A stretch of DNA of 5,657 bases. It comes from Bacteroidota bacterium. GTDB taxonomy: Bacteria; Bacteroidota; Bacteroidia; Chitinophagales; Chitinophagaceae. The stretch lies in assembly GCA_023386395.1 (NCBI GenBank), contig JAEWJV010000520.1, positions 1 through 5,657 of the forward strand. Direction: 5' to 3'. Position numbers and translations under genes: made by a program. Of this stretch, positions 5,451 through 5,657 are shown piece after piece. Each line of letters starts with the position of its first letter. Positions within the stretch are counted from its first letter, which is position 1. Under the pieces are notes generated by a model. It was not told the origin of the DNA. It saw only the letters and a program-made list of their open reading frames with translations, and did not search any database.

Positions 5451-5657
5451 GGAGGTTAAATTACGGGTAAATATAAAGGAAGTTATATTTTTTACGTATC
5501 TGGCAATTACTACTTTATTGCAGCACTTTTATCATTTATTCCGATGATACCGGAATTCCCTTAACTATATATATTTCATGGCAACTATAAGAGCAATGAA
5601 AGAGCAGCAGTATCTGGAAGCTGCATATTATTTCACAGGCTGCTTTCCGCTTCTTTT
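5451..5657. other. AT-rich upstream region at the right edge, no certain gene
   Basis: These 207 bases lie upstream of the small protein-symporter operon. They contain a perfect inverted repeat ATTCCG (5538-5543) and CGGAAT (5551-5556) with a 7-base spacer, partly overlapping the 8-base palindrome GGAATTCC (5552-5559); either might be an operator, or chance. On the plus strand an open frame starts at ATG 5578 (MATIRAMKEQQYLEAAYYF...), with a second ATG at 5596, and stays open for 26 codons to the edge. It could be the start of a divergent gene, but it is too short to identify. A 32-codon plus-strand frame from 5449 to 5547 overlaps the small gene's start and looks like chance. No tRNA or other RNA gene is recognisable. 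Confidence 0.4.
5468..5475 (-). promoter_or_regulatory. Weak candidate -7 element for the small protein-symporter operon
   Basis: On the minus strand the bases read TATATTTA, matching TAnnTTTG except for the last base, with 17 bases to the ATG at 5450. A TTG further upstream is too far away for a normal -33 spacing. It is the best-placed candidate for this operon but is not convincing in such AT-rich DNA. Confidence 0.25.

Overview
The window looks like a chromosomal segment from a Bacteroidota bacterium, plausibly of the Chitinophagaceae type. The grounds are AT-rich intergenic DNA, no Shine-Dalgarno sequences before the genes, two exact matches to the Bacteroidota -7 promoter element TAnnTTTG placed a few bases before start codons, and proteins of a typical Bacteroidota style. 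The genus-level guess is inference; no rRNA or other decisive marker is present.

Layout, left to right. The 3' end of era (1-223, +) is followed by a 129-bp AT-rich gap holding a nested inverted repeat. Then come der (353-1663, +), encoding the double-GTPase ribosome assembly factor, and bioA (1715-2995, +), encoding the aminotransferase of biotin synthesis. The right half is on the opposite strand. Read from right to left it holds a previously easy-to-miss 39-residue single-helix membrane protein (5450-5331, -), a 583-residue sodium:solute symporter whose ATG overlaps the small gene's stop as ATGA (5334-3583, -), and a membrane-anchored SRPBCC-fold protein (3520-3008, -). The SRPBCC gene converges on bioA with only 12 bp between the two stops. 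The last ~200 bp are an AT-rich region upstream of the small gene with no certain gene.

Functional grouping. Era and Der are both essential-type GTPases of ribosome maturation and probably form one transcription unit. bioA has its own putative near-leaderless promoter and no other bio gene beside it. The small membrane protein and the symporter are almost certainly translationally coupled and are the best candidate here for an under-described system, a possible two-subunit transporter. The SRPBCC gene has its own putative promoter but could also receive read-through from the symporter.

Most of the window is ordinary core genome. The items worth a second look are the small gene fused by overlap to the symporter, unusual features of that symporter (a long helical periplasmic insert, a Gly in the expected Na2-site Ser pair, a His-rich cytoplasmic loop), the nested inverted repeat in front of der, and a short in-frame tandem repeat inside an apparent insertion in BioA.
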